Notes: a model not told the origin generated them from the letters alone. A stretch of 64,000 nucleotides of DNA from Bacteroidales bacterium (GCA_017631875.1 JAGBSL010000015.1:7924-71923); one strand, 5' to 3'; counted from the stretch's first letter, positions 32,230 to 41,904 are shown. Numbers and translations: made by a program.

Positions 32230-33651
32230 TTACATCTGTGAAACGATTCCCTGTTCACGATGGATGAGGCGGACGCGGATGCCCGGGTATTTCTGGGCAA
32301 GGTGGTGTGCCATGTGCTCTGCACAATAGACGGAACGATGCTGACCACCTGTACAGCCGAAGCTGACCATCAGGCTGGTGAATCCGCGGCGGGAATATGT
32401 CTCCACATGAGGATCAACAACTCCGTATGCATGCTCCATGAAGCCGAACACTTCCCCATCGTCCTCCAAGAACTTTATAACAAGTTCGTCACGTCCGGTC
32501 AGTTTCTTATATGGTTCATATCGTCCCGGGTTGTGGATCGACCTGCAGTCAAACACATATCCACCACCGTTTCCGGAAGGATCAGACGGAACACCCTTCT
32601 TAAATGAGAAGCTATATACCTTGACTTCAAGAACGCCATCTTCATAAGAGCTCTCCTCAAACCGAGGCAGAGCGACAAGACGTTCCAAGGCCTGCATGAG
32701 ATACGGATATCTGTCTGACGGATCAGCCAGCAATGCCTTTAGCTCTGTGATCGCAGCAGGTATGCTGGTCACGAAGTTGGCCTTATGCTCGACCCAGCCG
32801 CGGAATCCGTAGGCGCCGAGCACCTGAAGAAGACGGAACAGAACAAAAAGGCGCAGAGTACGCCTGAACTCCAGCTCGCCCATGGATGAATATTGAGAAT
32901 ATGCATCCAGATATGCCTTAAGCATCATCTCCTTCTGATCTTCAGTGAACTTTGCCCTCGCCTGCCATGCAAACGAAGCGACATCATAGAATACGGGACC
33001 GCGCCTTCCACCTTGGAAATCAACGAAATAAGGTTCACCCTCCCTGATCATGACATTCCTTGCATTGAAGTCGCGATACAGGAAAGTGTCCGTATCGCTG
33101 ACAAGAAGATCGTCAGCAAGCTTCTCGAAATCATCCTGCAGAGCGACCTCATCAAATTCCAGCCCCGACGGTTTCAAGAAACAGTATTTGAAATAGTTAA
33201 GGTCGAACATGACCATGCGTCTGTCAAATGACGGCTGCGGATAGCACACTGAAAAATCAAGTCCTTCCGCACCCTCGAACTGGATCTTCGGAAGCATGGA
33301 CATAGTCTTGCACAGCAATACCTCTACCTCTTCCAATCCCTCACCTGTCTTGCGTGCCTTGGTCAGCATATCGAAGAGCACCGCATCGCCAAGATCCTCC
33401 TGGATATAGGCCATCCTGTCCTCTGAAACCGCATAGACCTCAGGCACATTGATGCCCTTGGCACGAAAATGCCCGGCTATGGTCAGGAAGGCTTCATTTT
33501 CACGTGCATCTGTACCGACTACGCCGATGCATGAATGCCCACCGCCGCTGAGACGGAAGTATTTACGGTTGCTGGCCGAGCCGGTCAGAGGGACAATGGA
33601 CTCTGGGGTGATGGAGTAATGTCCGGAGTAAAGATTGGTCAATTCGTTCAT
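32230..33651 (-). CDS. AmgK-like sugar kinase fused to RapZ C-terminal domain
   Basis: In this 473-aa protein, residues 1 to about 330 form an aminoglycoside-phosphotransferase-type kinase resembling AmgK, with catalytic loop LYRDFNARN (Asp 194, Asn 199) and metal-binding DFQGGRRGP (Asp 211). AmgK makes the 1-phosphates of MurNAc and GlcNAc for MurU. Residues about 342-468 are a RapZ C-terminal domain, with SIHNPGRYEPYKKLTG, and FGCTGGQHRSVYCAEHMA at about 431-448. In E. coli RapZ this domain binds glucosamine-6-phosphate; the RapZ N-terminal P-loop ATPase domain is absent here. The neighbour downstream is MurU-like. Inference: kinase activity may be tuned by an amino-sugar phosphate. I recall similar fusions in other Bacteroidota. 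Confidence 0.88.
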   Translation of the reverse strand: MNELTNLYSGHYSITPESIVPLTGSASNRKYFRLSGGGHSCIGVVGTDARENEAFLTIAGHFRAKGINVPEVYAVSEDRMAYIQEDLGDAVLFDMLTKARKTGEGLEEVEVLLCKTMSMLPKIQFEGAEGLDFSVCYPQPSFDRRMVMFDLNYFKYCFLKPSGLEFDEVALQDDFEKLADDLLVSDTDTFLYRDFNARNVMIREGEPYFVDFQGGRRGPVFYDVASFAWQARAKFTEDQKEMMLKAYLDAYSQYSSMGELEFRRTLRLFVLFRLLQVLGAYGFRGWVEHKANFVTSIPAAITELKALLADPSDRYPYLMQALERLVALPRFEESSYEDGVLEVKVYSFSFKKGVPSDPSGNGGGYVFDCRSIHNPGRYEPYKKLTGRDELVIKFLEDDGEVFGFMEHAYGVVDPHVETYSRRGFTSLMVSFGCTGGQHRSVYCAEHMAHHLAQKYPGIRVRLIHREQGIVSQM

Positions 33652-33658
33652 ATCATAC

Positions 33659-33722
33659 AGATTGCCACGTCGCTACGTTCCTCGCAATGACGTAAGGGAG
33701 ATGTTCCTCGAAATGACGTAGC
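33659..33722. repeat. Dispersed intergenic repeat (ATTGCCACGTCGC / CTCGCAATGACG type)
   Basis: The sequence ATTGCCACGTCGCTACGTTC followed by CTCGCAATGACGT resembles a repeat seen between genes in many unrelated bacteria (from memory). A second partial unit, CCTCGAAATGACGTAGCG, follows. It lies in the spacer upstream of pncB. Confidence 0.6.
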
Positions 33723-33765
33723 GTAATTTATTCGCGAAATTACGAAATTGTCAGAGAAAAAAGAT

Positions 33766-33773
33766 TAAATTTG
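33766..33773 (+). promoter_or_regulatory. -7 element TAAATTTG for pncB
   Basis: It matches TAnnTTTG, 22 nt upstream of the pncB ATG at 33796. The -33 half is not clear. Confidence 0.5.
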
Positions 33774-33795
33774 TTGGATTTAAATTCAATCAGAC

Positions 33796-35292
33796 ATGCT
33801 TAACATCGCATATTGCTCGGACAAGTACCAGTACACGATGGGAAAGTCGTTTTATGACAGCGGCATGAAGGACAAGCACGCTGTATTCAACCTGTTCTAC
33901 AGAAAGGCCCCTGAAAACAACAACTGGGCTGTAGTCAGCGGCATCGACGAAGTGCTGGAAATGGTCAGCAACCTCGGAAACATGGATCCGGAGTTCTTCG
34001 AGAAGTTCCTCCCGGGCGAGGAATACAAGGACTACAGAGGCTATCTTTCCTCTATGAAGTTCACCGGAAACATCTATGCGATGCGAGAGGGAGAGATCGT
34101 CTTCCCTAACCAGCCTATCATCATCGTGGAGGGTCCCCTCATCGAGGCACAAGTACTTGAGACTCCTATGCTCTGCATCATGAACCACCAGATGGCAGTG
34201 GCAACGAAGGCTTCGAGAGTATGTCGCGCAACGAACCGCCCTGTAAGCGAGTTCGGCTCACGCAGGGCGCATGGGCCATGGGCTGCAATGTACGGTGCAA
34301 AGGCCGCCATCATAGCAGGCTGCGCATCCACATCCAACATCCTGACAGGCACGACTACCGGATACGGTTCTACCGGAACGATGGCCCACAGCTACGTAAC
34401 ATCATTCGGCTGCAGCGTAGCCGGCGAATACAATGCATTCGATACATATATCAAGACACATCAGGGAGAGCCTCTCATTCTTCTTATTGACACATACGAC
34501 ACCTTGAGATGCGGTATCCTCAATGCGATCAAAGCATTCAAGGACAATGGAATAGATGACTCATACCAGGGCGGATACGGCGTAAGACTCGACAGCGGCG
34601 ACCTTGCTTATCTGTCTGCAGAATGCCGTGGCATCCTTGACGAAAACGGCCTGAAAGGATGTAAGATATTCGCGACTAATTCCCTTGACGAATACCTGAT
34701 CACAGACCTGGAGCGCCAGGGAGCATGCATAGACTGCTACGGAGTAGGTGATGCAATCGCGACCAGCAAGGCAAACCCATGCTTCGGAAATGTCTACAAG
34801 CTTGTGGAGATTGACGGACAGGCGGTACTGAAGCGTTCAGAAGACAAGATCAAGCTGATCAACCCGGGATTCCAAATCACTTACAGGATCATGGTGAACG
34901 ACCCTTCAAAGGGCGAAATTTTCAAGGTAGACGTGACGTGTCTGCGTGGAGACGAGCTCAGCCGCAAGATCGAGAACGGAGAAGAGTTCACCGTATGCGA
35001 CGAGTTCGACCGCTACAAGTCAAAGACCTTTGCAGCAGGAGAATACCAGGCCTTCACACTCCAGAAGAAGGTCATAGAGAACGGAGTCAACATCGCTCCG
35101 ACATACACCCTTGCAGAAAAGAAGGCTTTCTGCCACGACGCCCTCATGCACTTCAGCCCGAGCGAGCGCCGTCTGATCAACCCGCACTACTACAAGGTGG
35201 ATATCTCGGACGACCTCTACAACCTTAAGATGGGTATCATCAACAGACTCGTACAGGAAATCAAAAATTTCTCGACAAGCCCGAAAATATAA
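33796..35292 (+). CDS. pncB: Nicotinate phosphoribosyltransferase
   Basis: The 498-aa enzyme converts nicotinate and PRPP to nicotinate mononucleotide in NAD salvage. Motifs: SDKYQYTMGKSFYDSG at the N-terminus, EFGSRRAHGPWAA, GTTTGYGSTGTMAHSYV and GYGVRLDSGDL. Cytoplasmic. It is followed after 4 nt by pncA, so nicotinamide can be turned into its substrate by the next product. Confidence 0.94.
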   Translation: MLNIAYCSDKYQYTMGKSFYDSGMKDKHAVFNLFYRKAPENNNWAVVSGIDEVLEMVSNLGNMDPEFFEKFLPGEEYKDYRGYLSSMKFTGNIYAMREGEIVFPNQPIIIVEGPLIEAQVLETPMLCIMNHQMAVATKASRVCRATNRPVSEFGSRRAHGPWAAMYGAKAAIIAGCASTSNILTGTTTGYGSTGTMAHSYVTSFGCSVAGEYNAFDTYIKTHQGEPLILLIDTYDTLRCGILNAIKAFKDNGIDDSYQGGYGVRLDSGDLAYLSAECRGILDENGLKGCKIFATNSLDEYLITDLERQGACIDCYGVGDAIATSKANPCFGNVYKLVEIDGQAVLKRSEDKIKLINPGFQITYRIMVNDPSKGEIFKVDVTCLRGDELSRKIENGEEFTVCDEFDRYKSKTFAAGEYQAFTLQKKVIENGVNIAPTYTLAEKKAFCHDALMHFSPSERRLINPHYYKVDISDDLYNLKMGIINRLVQEIKNFSTSPKI

Positions 35293-35296
35293 AATC

Positions 35297-35884
35297 ATGA
35301 GAAACAGCGCACTCGTAGTCGTGGACATGCTCTACGATTTCATAGACGGCAGCCTTGCATGTCAGAATGCAGATCAGGCTGTCAAAGAAACCCTGAAATT
35401 CATTGACGCCCAGACCAAGGGCCAGGGAGGAGAGGACCACGAGATTCTCGATACCTTCCCTATCCTGTTCGTCCGTGATCATCATCCTGCAGACCACTCT
35501 TCCTTCAAGGAGCAGGGAGGCATCTGGCCGTCACATTGCGTAGCCGGTACCCGCGGAGGAGAGATCCACGAAGAGCTTCAGCCTTATACATGCGAAGAGC
35601 TGACCTTTGACAAGGGCTGCAACAAGGAGAAAGAGCAATACTCCGGATTCGAGGGCGAGAATGAAGCCGGACAGTCTCTTGGAGAAATCCTCGAGCTACT
35701 CGAAACAGAAGAAGTCTATGTCTGCGGAATTGCTACGGAATACTGCGTGAGGAATACCTGCGAAGACCTACTCAAGGCTGGATTCAAAGTGCATCTGCTC
35801 AAAGACTGCCTCGCATACGTCGACCATGCAGGTCATCTGAAAGCCCTTGAAGAAATGCGCGCAGAAGGCATACGTATTGAATAA
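35297..35884 (+). CDS. pncA: Nicotinamidase (isochorismatase fold)
   Basis: The 195-aa hydrolase converts nicotinamide to nicotinate. The catalytic triad is visible: Asp 10 (VVVDMLYDF), Lys 106 (FDKGCNK) and Cys 150 (GIATEYCVRN). Metal-binding residues appear in VRDHHPADH (Asp 61, His 63). It is coupled to pncB (4-nt spacer) in an NAD-salvage operon. Confidence 0.93.
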   Translation: MRNSALVVVDMLYDFIDGSLACQNADQAVKETLKFIDAQTKGQGGEDHEILDTFPILFVRDHHPADHSSFKEQGGIWPSHCVAGTRGGEIHEELQPYTCEELTFDKGCNKEKEQYSGFEGENEAGQSLGEILELLETEEVYVCGIATEYCVRNTCEDLLKAGFKVHLLKDCLAYVDHAGHLKALEEMRAEGIRIE

Positions 35885-35906
35885 TAAATAATTATTCGTA
35901 CCTTTG
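35876..35906 (+). promoter_or_regulatory. Promoter ATTG-N19-TACCTTTG for the porin gene
   Basis: ATTG (35876-35879) is followed after 19 bp by TACCTTTG (35899-35906). The -33 half overlaps the last codons of pncA. The ATG at 35917 is only 10 nt past the -7 element, so the transcript would have almost no leader. Confidence 0.65.
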
Positions 35907-35916
35907 CCCTCTTGTT

Positions 35917-38724
35917 ATGAGGAAAATTGTTAGCAGAATATGGGTTCCTGCCCTGCTCGTAATGGTTGCGGCGCTGCAATCCTTCGGCATTGACGCAGGT
36001 AGAGCCGTCGGTCTTAGAAGACTGGCGGATTCTCTCGTACATACCCGTCAGGCAGACTCTTCATTCCTTACCGAACAGACCTCAGACAGCACTGCACCGG
36101 CTCTCGCCGACACTCTTGCTGCAGATTCACTCGTAGCAGACTCGCTTCTGACAGATTCACTTTACAACGATACAACAGCAGTAGATTCGGTCAAGGTAGA
36201 CACACTGATCCTCTCTGCAAGAGATACCATCAAGGTACCTGATTCTCTCAAAGAGACAGACCCTTTCTTCTATAAATACTACATAGCGGTAAAAGACTCG
36301 ACGACAAGAAGAGAGGTGCGGGACTCCCTCATCATGGCTGGAGATACTCTTGAGCTCATGAAGCTGGACTCCTTATATATTAAGGACTCGACAGAAGTGG
36401 CTCAGGCAAAACATGCTGCATGGTACGCATCGCTTTCGAGAAAGGAACGCAAGCGTTATGATGCAGAGCTGGCACTTCCAGGCCTCATAGCAGAGGCGAA
36501 CCGTAAGATGGCCCGCAAGGACAGCATCAAGAACCGCAAGGACAGCATCTTGCAGGCGACACCTCGAATCCTTGAGACCTTCGCCTTCCCGGACTCACTG
36601 CACTACAAGAGGATCGTCACATGGACCCACGACAGGGATTTCCATGAAATCGTTGGCCTAAGAGACCAGTCTACCGACTCGTCATTCAACTACAACTTCC
36701 ACGACTACAACTTCTACAGGGACGACCTCAACGCATCATGGCTCGGAGTCATCGGCTCCCCTGTCCAGCTGTATGACTACTTCAAGAGACCGGACACAAA
36801 TAACGAGATCTACTACGCACCGTACCAGATCTACTCGTTCACACCTGAGACTCTCCCGCAGTTCAATACCAAGACCCCATACACGGAGCTCTGCTACTGG
36901 GGCACTCTCTTCGCTAACACAGAAAAGGAAGAATCCAACATCAAGCTTCTGACAACCCAGAACATCACCCCTGAGCTGAACCTTACGTTCATGTACACAC
37001 GCAACGGCAGCAAGGGTATGCTCAGAAACGAGGATACAGACAACAGGACAGCCGTTATCGGAGCAAACTATACCGGCGAACGATACCTGATGCACACTGG
37101 ATTCATATACAATAGGGTCCTCAGGGGAGAAAATGGAGGAGTAGTCGACGAGTCATGGATCCGCGACACTCTTGTGGATGCACGAGAAATAGAGGTCTAC
37201 CTTAATAACGCAAGGACAAGCCTCAAGAAAAACACAGTCTTCCTGGACCAGACATACAGAATACCGTTCACTTTCCTTGACAGTGACGTACGTGCCAGAA
37301 AAAGGGAAGAAAGAGCACACCAGGCCCGCAGAGACAGCATCATGTCCACAGGAGATTCTCTCGCCATCGCTGCATTCATGGAGGAAGATCGCCAGAGACA
37401 GGAAAGGTTGGCGCAGATTGACGCCGCTGCAGACTCTATCAATACCGACATCACGACAGCATTCATAGGCCACAGCAGCGAGTACACGGTAGTCCGAAAG
37501 TCGTACGATGACAACATTACCTCATCTGACGTCAACGCAAGAAACTTCTTTAACAACAGGTTCTACCTGAATCCGACTACCAGCCACGACTCACTCAGAG
37601 TAATGCGTCTGGAGAACAAGGTCTTCATAAGACTCCAGCCGTGGAAGAGCGACGGAATCATATCCAAGCTTGATGTAGGTTTAGGAGACAAACTCCTGAA
37701 CTACTTTGCATTCGAGCCAGACTCATACATCTCGGGAGGTTCTAACAAGGTATTCAACTCTGTATATCTGTACGCAGGAGCGCAGGGACAGTACGACAAG
37801 TACCTCCAGTGGAACGCAAAAGGACTGTATACTTTCCTCGGCCACGAGATAAACGACTTCGGAATCGAAGCTAACGTGTCGTTCAGCGCATATCCTTTCA
37901 GAAGACACAGAACGAGTCCTCTGACCCTCAATGCGCACTTCGAGACCACACTCAAGGAGCCAGACTACTATCAGCAGCACATGCTGACCAACCACTACAG
38001 GTGGGATAACGACTTCAACAAGATATCGACTACAAAACTGGAAGCATCGGTTTCAGTTCCAAGATGGAAGCTCTACGGATCATTCAACTATGGTCTCCTG
38101 AGCAACAACATCTACTACAACACAGAAGGCATTGCCAGTCAGAACACTTCGGCGATGAGCGTGATTTCCGCTAATCTCCACAAGGACTTCCAGTTGTGGA
38201 AGTTCCACCTCGAGAACAGAGCGACCCTCCAGTTCTCATCAAACCAGGAGGTGATGCCTCTTCCGCTGCTCGCACTGAACTTGAGATGGTACTTCCAGTT
38301 CGATGTAGTGAAGAACGTAATGAAGATGCAGATCGGAGCGAACGGTCTGTTTACGACAAAGTGGTACGCACCGGCATTCAATCCTGTTGTCGGAGTGTTC
38401 CACAACCAGACAGAAAGAGAATACGGCAACTGTCCGTACATTGACGCATTCGTCAACATACAGTGGAAGAGGGTGAGCCTCTTCGTAAAGGCAATCAACG
38501 TCAACATGGGATGGCCATGCAAACAGACCGACTACTTCACTGCAGCGGGTTACATAGCACCTCAAAGAGCGATAAAGTTCGGTATCAAATGGCCTTTCTG
38601 GGTATTGGACAAGCCAAACAAGAGTAATGGAACAGGCGTATCCGGAGGTGGAGCCGCGGGAGGCGGCAGGAGTTCCGGAGGCATGAGCAGTGGCGGAATG
38701 CGTGGCGCCCAAACAAGAAGATAA
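35917..38724 (+). CDS. Putative porin (Porin_10-type beta-barrel)
   Basis: The 935-aa protein has an N-terminal signal/anchor segment and a low-complexity Asp-Ser-Leu region (ADSLVADSLLTDSL) around residues 60-110. A long beta-strand-rich part ends in a barrel-like strand (AIKFGIKWPFWVL). The size and the DSL-rich N-terminus fit the Bacteroidota Porin_10 family. After the barrel comes a Gly/Ser-rich tail of about 30 residues ending MRGAQTRR, unusual because barrel proteins normally end on an aromatic residue. Transport specificity unknown. Its stop overlaps the start of the transglycosylase gene by one base. Confidence 0.8.
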   Translation: MRKIVSRIWVPALLVMVAALQSFGIDAGRAVGLRRLADSLVHTRQADSSFLTEQTSDSTAPALADTLAADSLVADSLLTDSLYNDTTAVDSVKVDTLILSARDTIKVPDSLKETDPFFYKYYIAVKDSTTRREVRDSLIMAGDTLELMKLDSLYIKDSTEVAQAKHAAWYASLSRKERKRYDAELALPGLIAEANRKMARKDSIKNRKDSILQATPRILETFAFPDSLHYKRIVTWTHDRDFHEIVGLRDQSTDSSFNYNFHDYNFYRDDLNASWLGVIGSPVQLYDYFKRPDTNNEIYYAPYQIYSFTPETLPQFNTKTPYTELCYWGTLFANTEKEESNIKLLTTQNITPELNLTFMYTRNGSKGMLRNEDTDNRTAVIGANYTGERYLMHTGFIYNRVLRGENGGVVDESWIRDTLVDAREIEVYLNNARTSLKKNTVFLDQTYRIPFTFLDSDVRARKREERAHQARRDSIMSTGDSLAIAAFMEEDRQRQERLAQIDAAADSINTDITTAFIGHSSEYTVVRKSYDDNITSSDVNARNFFNNRFYLNPTTSHDSLRVMRLENKVFIRLQPWKSDGIISKLDVGLGDKLLNYFAFEPDSYISGGSNKVFNSVYLYAGAQGQYDKYLQWNAKGLYTFLGHEINDFGIEANVSFSAYPFRRHRTSPLTLNAHFETTLKEPDYYQQHMLTNHYRWDNDFNKISTTKLEASVSVPRWKLYGSFNYGLLSNNIYYNTEGIASQNTSAMSVISANLHKDFQLWKFHLENRATLQFSSNQEVMPLPLLALNLRWYFQFDVVKNVMKMQIGANGLFTTKWYAPAFNPVVGVFHNQTEREYGNCPYIDAFVNIQWKRVSLFVKAINVNMGWPCKQTDYFTAAGYIAPQRAIKFGIKWPFWVLDKPNKSNGTGVSGGGAAGGGRSSGGMSSGGMRGAQTRR

Positions 38725-39815
38725 TGATATTCACAGAAAAAAGGATCAGAAGAGCCAGAAACCTTTTCATCACCATGCTGATCATCTGCATGACCCCGCT
38801 TTGCGAAAGCGTAAGGCCTCTTAGCGGTGCAGACAGCAAGAGCGACTGGTTTACAGGAAAGGAACTGGTATGCGCAATCGACCTCGGTGACGACATGCGA
38901 GGCGCACATGGCTTGGAGACAGGCTTCAGCTACGAACTGATAAAGCAGTTCGCAAAGGACAACAGCTGCACGGTAAAGATCATTGCAGCAGGAAGCAAGG
39001 ATGCATCCACCTACATGGACTCGCTCCATAACGGAAGCATTGACATACTCATCACCCACATCGAAGATGCACATGCGGGCGACAGCCTGAATGTTTCACA
39101 TGCAATCAACGATTGCTCGGCATGGGTTACAGCAGGTTCGGACCTCAACAACGTAAGGGCAATTAACAGATGGATCTGCTACTTCACTTCGACTCCGGAG
39201 TACGGCCAGATGGAAGACAGGTTCTTCCTGCACCGCACCGTAAATCCTGAAAAAAGAGCTGCCAAAGGTATCCAGACAAGGACAATAAGTCCTTACGACG
39301 AGCTTATTAAGAAATATGCCAGGAATCTCGGATGGGACTGGAGGATGCTCGCAGCCGTTGTGTATCAGGAATCTAAATACTCAATCAACTCCCAGTCTCA
39401 TCGTGGGGCAAAGGGCCTTATGCAGGTCATGCCTGCGACCGGCCGCAAGTACGGTATCGAGGACCTCACAGACCCAGAGAGCAACCTCATCGCCGGTACC
39501 TCACACCTGAAAAGACTTCAGAACATGTTCGTCGGCAAAGGATTCTCACAGGAAGAGATCGTCAGATTCACACTCGCAGCATACAACGCAGGAGAAGGCA
39601 GAATCATGGACTGCCGCAACCTTGCTGCCGCACAGGGACTTGACAACCGGGTATGGGAAAACATCGTCAAGATAATCCCTATGATGAGAGAGGATACTAT
39701 CCTTGAAGAAGAAGCTGTCAAACTTGGAAAATTCCAGGGTCACGAGACGATTGCATATATTGAGAACATCGAATCTCTATACAATGCAATCTGTACGATC
39801 TGCCCGATCTCGTAA
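38724..39815 (+). CDS. MltF-like lytic murein transglycosylase
   Basis: The 363-aa protein has an N-terminal hydrophobic segment, a short solute-binding-protein-like domain (about 48-170: GKELVCAIDLGDDM), and a C-terminal SLT domain (about 190-330). The latter has the catalytic Glu in VVYQESKY (Glu 216), plus GAKGLMQVMPATG and AAYNAGEGRI. Lytic transglycosylases cut glycan strands to make anhydro-MurNAc ends. The solute-binding part is only ~125 aa, about half of that in E. coli MltF, so the protein may be a reduced form. It begins at TAATG overlapping the porin stop. It converges on the LolE-like gene with a 5-bp gap. Confidence 0.85.
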   Translation: MIFTEKRIRRARNLFITMLIICMTPLCESVRPLSGADSKSDWFTGKELVCAIDLGDDMRGAHGLETGFSYELIKQFAKDNSCTVKIIAAGSKDASTYMDSLHNGSIDILITHIEDAHAGDSLNVSHAINDCSAWVTAGSDLNNVRAINRWICYFTSTPEYGQMEDRFFLHRTVNPEKRAAKGIQTRTISPYDELIKKYARNLGWDWRMLAAVVYQESKYSINSQSHRGAKGLMQVMPATGRKYGIEDLTDPESNLIAGTSHLKRLQNMFVGKGFSQEEIVRFTLAAYNAGEGRIMDCRNLAAAQGLDNRVWENIVKIIPMMREDTILEEEAVKLGKFQGHETIAYIENIESLYNAICTICPIS

Positions 39816-39820
39816 TGGAT

Positions 39821-40990
39821 TTATCTGACCCTCACAGTCTGCGCCGGGTCGACCTTCGAAATAAAAAGCGACGGTATCAACAACAGGAGCATTATCATTG
39901 CCATAGCCGCCAAGTCTGCTACGACAATCAGCCCTAAATCCAGATAAACAGGAACATATGACACAAAATAATTCTCGGGATTCAGCCTGAGAAGGTGTGT
40001 CGTGCCCTGTATTATACAGAACAGGATTGCTATGGCATTTCCGACAGCCATTCCCTTGAGTACGAGCACTGCAGAACATGAAAGGAATACCTTGGATATG
40101 GACATGTCGGTCATACCCAATGACTTTAGAAGACCAATCGTCGAGATGTTCTCGAAAAGCATGATGAGAAGACCGGAGATCATATTGAATCCGGCTACTA
40201 TGGTCATCAGCAGAAGTATGAAGAACACATTGAAGTCAATAAGGGAGAGCCAGCCAAAGAGCTGAGGGTACTTGGAAATAGCAGAAGTCGCGATCAAGGT
40301 ATCGTCGTCCTCCTGCTCATAGGCATTCATGATGAAACCTATCTGAGATGCAGACTCCTTCATTTCCTTTTCCGTCTTATAACCAGGTTTGAGCACAACC
40401 TCCAGCAAAGATGCCTGGTCTGCTGTCCAGCCATTGAGACGGCGGATATCTTCTATGTCGGCATATACAAGGAACTTTCCATCCGGATCGACGCCAGACT
40501 CATATATTTCAGCGACATTGAACTGACGCACCTGCATCTTTTCTCCGACAAAATAAGTCAGCATACGGTCACCGACGGAAATCCCTGCCTTCTTGGCGAA
40601 TGATTCCGGAATCGCCACAGCCAATGCAAGGGAATCGGATATTCTTCCTGGCCTGCCCTTCACCACGACACCATAAATATCCTCTCCTTCCTTGACTATT
40701 CCCGCCCTATATACAGCAGGTATAACTGCTTCCGTGCATGGAAGATCTTCTATCACGGAAATGTATGATGGGGAAGCAGCGATCGGACTTCCCTCCTCCA
40801 TATAATTCATATCCGGACGGGTAAGCTGTACATCTCCGGCGACCGAAGATATGCCTTCTCTGATCTCATGACGGAAACCGGAAGATACTGACACCGCAAT
40901 GATCATAATAAGGAAGCTGACCGCGACACATGTCATCACGATCTTCCCCTTGAAACGGAGTCTTCTTCCTATGAAAAGAGATGCATCCAC
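39821..40990 (-). CDS. ABC-transporter permease of the LolE/FtsX type
   Basis: The 389-aa protein has an N-terminal helix (VMTCVAVSFLIMIIAVSVSS), a large periplasmic domain (about 45-245) and three C-terminal helices, the LolC/LolE/MacB-FtsX layout. Such permeases extract lipoproteins from the inner membrane or act on the envelope with an ATPase; no ATPase gene is adjacent. Start codon is GTG at 40990, overlapping the TAG stop of the TPR gene (TAGTG). Given the many lipoproteins in this window a lipoprotein-release role is natural, but not shown. Confidence 0.85.
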   Translation of the reverse strand: MDASLFIGRRLRFKGKIVMTCVAVSFLIMIIAVSVSSGFRHEIREGISSVAGDVQLTRPDMNYMEEGSPIAASPSYISVIEDLPCTEAVIPAVYRAGIVKEGEDIYGVVVKGRPGRISDSLALAVAIPESFAKKAGISVGDRMLTYFVGEKMQVRQFNVAEIYESGVDPDGKFLVYADIEDIRRLNGWTADQASLLEVVLKPGYKTEKEMKESASQIGFIMNAYEQEDDDTLIATSAISKYPQLFGWLSLIDFNVFFILLLMTIVAGFNMISGLLIMLFENISTIGLLKSLGMTDMSISKVFLSCSAVLVLKGMAVGNAIAILFCIIQGTTHLLRLNPENYFVSYVPVYLDLGLIVVADLAAMAMIMLLLLIPSLFISKVDPAQTVRVR

Positions 40991-41904
40991 TATTTGCCAA
41001 GCATATCAAGTCTGGCCTGAGCCTGAATCCTGTCGGACTCTGTCCCGTGCTCCACAAGCATCTGAAGGTATTTCTTCTCCATCTTCACATTGCCCAGCCT
41101 TCTTGACGCCAGAGCGCTGTTCCTTATGGAGATATAATCATCCGGATGCTTCTTGAGCACCTTATTATAATATTTGAGTGCGGTCTTGAAATCTTTCTTG
41201 ACCAACATATGATATGAGCCCAGATTGCTCATGAATCCCGGATTGTCTGGATAATGTCCAAGCATCACCTCAGATAATTTTCTGAAGGCCTCATATGAAC
41301 CTGAGGTTCCCAATGTATAAAAACTCACACAATACTCCTGCATAGCCGAGGCAAAGAAATCATCATCTGCCGGCTGTCCGTCATACGTCCATTTCTCCTT
41401 ACCTGCATTGAAGTCATTTACCAGAGAAAGAAGGTTAGCCAGAGCCATATCCGGACTTTCCCTTTCATATGAAATATAGGCATTAGCCTTCATGAAACGA
41501 AAGTCAAGACGTTCCGGATACATCGCTATCGCCCTATCTACGGAAGCTACAGCCTCTCTGAAGCACTCGTCATCATATTTGAGTACTTCGAAATAGTACA
41601 CGTCAGCTCCAGTGCTGTCCTTCAATGCCAGCATGGCATCCATTCCCAGATATTTCTTCTGTGACCTTGCCACGACTTCCGTACCCTGTCCCTTGGTCAG
41701 CCAGAAATTGAACTTTGCGGTAAGCATCTTGTCATTATCTGGCTGGGCCTCGGCCCAGTTCTCAAGAAGGGTTCCCACACCGACTCCTGACGGGCCGACC
41801 CTCTCGACAAGGAGGTTATATTTTCGTTCAAAGTCCTGTGCTGGTGCCACAGAAGGCAGAAGAAGGACTAGTGCAGCGGCAAGGGCCGCAAACTTTATTT
41901 TCAT
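40990..41904 (-). CDS. Periplasmic TPR-repeat protein
   Basis: The 304-aa protein has a signal peptide ending VAPAQ and helical tetratricopeptide-like repeats, clearest in the last third (FKTALKYYNKVLKKHPDDY, then a second unit to the end). TPR proteins scaffold protein complexes; the partner is unknown. Its stop overlaps the GTG start of the LolE-like gene by one base, so the two are probably coupled. Confidence 0.85.
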   Translation of the reverse strand: MKIKFAALAAALVLLLPSVAPAQDFERKYNLLVERVGPSGVGVGTLLENWAEAQPDNDKMLTAKFNFWLTKGQGTEVVARSQKKYLGMDAMLALKDSTGADVYYFEVLKYDDECFREAVASVDRAIAMYPERLDFRFMKANAYISYERESPDMALANLLSLVNDFNAGKEKWTYDGQPADDDFFASAMQEYCVSFYTLGTSGSYEAFRKLSEVMLGHYPDNPGFMSNLGSYHMLVKKDFKTALKYYNKVLKKHPDDYISIRNSALASRRLGNVKMEKKYLQMLVEHGTESDRIQAQARLDMLGK

